Assembly (NCBI RefSeq): GCF_018812025.1
Contig: NC_063061.1
Span: 4,887,796 to 4,951,795 of the forward strand
DNA: 64,000 nt
From: Megalobrama amblycephala
Lineage: Eukaryota > Chordata > Actinopteri > Cypriniformes > Xenocyprididae
Direction: 5' to 3'
Below are positions 62,795-64,000 of the stretch, piece after piece. The first letter of the stretch is position 1, and each line of letters starts with the position of its first letter. Made by a program: the position numbers and the translations under genes. The notes under the pieces are model-generated. The model saw only the letters and a list, made by a program, of their open reading frames with translations. It was not told the DNA's origin and ran no database searches.

Positions 62795-64000
62795 CAAACC
62801 CGATTCCAAAAAAGTTGGGACACTGTACAAATTGTGAATAAAAAAGCAATGCAATCATTTACAAATCTCATAAAATTATACAGGAGTTTAACAGGAAAGG
62901 AGTTTCTCAGAGAAAAATTGCAAAGAGTTTGAAGTTATCATCATCTACAGTGCATAATATCATCCAAAGATTCAGAGAATCTGGAACAATCTCTGTGCGT
63001 AAGGGTCAAGGCCGGAAAACCATACTGGATGCCCGTGATCTTCGGGCCCTTAGACGGCACTGCATCACATACAGGAATGCTACTGTAATGGAAATCACAA
63101 CATGGGCTCAGGAATACTTCCAGAAAACATTGTCGGTGAACACAATCCACCGTGCCATTCGCCGTTGCCGGCTAAAACTCTATAGGTCAAAAAAGAAGCC
63201 ATATCTAAACATGATCCAGAAGCGCAGGTGTTTTCTCTGGGCCAAGGCTAATTTAAAATGGACTGTGGCAAAGTGGAAAACTGTTCTGTGGTCATACGAA
63301 TCAAAATTTGAAGTTCTTTTTGGAAAACTGGGACGCCATTTCATCCAGACTAAAGAGGACAAGGACAACCCAAGTTGTTATCAGCACTCAGTTCAGAAGC
63401 CTGCATCTCTGATGGTATGGGGTTGCATGAGTATATGTGGCATGGGCAGCTTACACATCTGGAAAGGCACCATCAATGCTGAAAGGTATATCCAAGTTCT
63501 AGAACAACATATGCTCCCATCCAGACGTCTTTCAGGGAAGACCTTGCATTTTCCAACATGACAATGCCAGACCACATACTGCATCAATTACAACATCATG
63601 GCTGCGTAGAAGAAGGATCCGGGTACTGAAATGGCCAGCCTGCAGTCCAGATCTTTCACCCATAGAAAACATTTGGCGCATCATAAAGAGGAAGATGCAA
63701 CAAAGAAGACCTAAGACAGTTGAGCAACTAGAAGCCTGTATTAGACAAGAATGGGACAACATTCCTATTCCTAAACTTGAGCAACTTGTCTCCTCAGTCC
63801 CCAGACGTTTGCAGACTGTTATAAAAAGAAGAGGGGATGCCACACAGTGGTAAACATGGCCTTGTCCCAACTTTTTTGAGATGTGTTGATGCCATGAGAT
63901 TTAAAATCAACTTATTTTTCCCTTAAAATGACACATTTTCTCAGTTAAAACATTTGATATGTCATCTATGTTGTATTCTGAATAAAATATTGAAATATTG
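62795..64000 (+). mobile_element. Tc1-type DNA transposon, right end beyond the window
   Basis: Left terminus CAAACCCGATTCCAAAAAAG preceded by TA (62793-62794), the Tc1 target. The central region carries a transposase pseudogene (62860-63852). After the stop, GTCCCAACTTTTTTGAGAT and AT-rich sequence lead off the edge, so the right inverted repeat is not seen. It lies in the wasf3 intron. Confidence 0.9.
62860..63852 (+). pseudogene. Tc1 transposase, inactivated
   Basis: DDE transposase of the Tc1 branch. An N-terminal helix-turn-helix region (SLKLSSSTVHNIIQRFRES) is followed by the GRKTILDARDLRAL segment and a catalytic domain. The first catalytic Asp, normally in SDESKF, is Tyr here (WSYESKF). 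After residue TLHF at about 63550 a one-base insertion shifts the frame; beyond it the second Asp (QHDNARPH) and the Glu (SPIEN) are intact with 34 residues between them, the DD34E spacing of Tc1. The stop is near 63850. The N-terminus also seems truncated. Substitution of a catalytic residue and the frameshift make it inactive. Confidence 0.9.

Overview
This 64 kb window is vertebrate nuclear DNA, almost certainly from a cyprinid-type teleost fish. The evidence is three fish orthologues of human chromosome 13 genes with intron/exon structure, dense short inverted-repeat transposons of kinds abundant in zebrafish and carp genomes, Tc1 and L1 copies, and simple repeats such as (CA)n and (TCTA)n. 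Only a small part is coding; most of the rest is layered mobile-element sequence.

Layout of genes. (1) irs2, insulin receptor substrate 2, on the minus strand: a 3.15 kb first coding exon (7742-10889) and a second exon (from 5446 downward) that supplies the last codon and stop, followed by a long 3' UTR that may hold a 1.8 kb tandem repeat. Its CpG-rich promoter lies at about 10890-11270. (2) An NHS-family (Nance-Horan syndrome-like) gene on the minus strand: coding exons 21936-23826, 20301-20439 and 19944-20211 join exactly in frame to a 765-residue protein; one further possible upstream exon is at 27196-27345. (3) gpr12, an orphan constitutively Gs-coupled receptor, on the plus strand: CDS 47055-48038, a splice acceptor at 47030-47031, and a likely noncoding first exon with a promoter carrying two perfect CREs and a CCAAT box near 40250-40460. 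(4) The last coding exon of wasf3 (WAVE3) on the minus strand, 61627-61784; the rest of that gene lies beyond the right edge. gpr12 and wasf3 are convergent, as they are in human 13q12.

Other content. A relic exon of a membrane guanylyl cyclase (17535-17685, minus); a broken Tc1-type transposase running off the right end (62795-64000) and an older deleted relative (28409-29112); an L1 3' fragment with a solo LTR inserted in it (58797-59127, perfect 5-bp target duplication); a gag-like non-autonomous LTR element (54380-56880) with an internal minisatellite; a series of TTAA-flanked inverted-repeat elements resembling piggyBac MITEs; hAT-type elements with 8-bp target duplications at 20514-21910 and 52066-52926; and several two- or three-layer nested insertions.

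How the genes relate. IRS2 is the scaffold that turns insulin/IGF receptor activity into PI3K signalling; GPR12 raises cAMP; WAVE3 drives Arp2/3 actin branching downstream of Rac and PI3K; NHS-family proteins bind or regulate the WAVE complex. The most interesting inference is that the NHS-family gene sitting beside gpr12 and wasf3 mirrors the human WASF1-GPR6-NHSL1 (6q) and WASF2-GPR3-KIAA1522 (1p) groups, so it may be the chromosome-13-type ohnologue that mammals lost. I found no bacterial, phage or CRISPR features.
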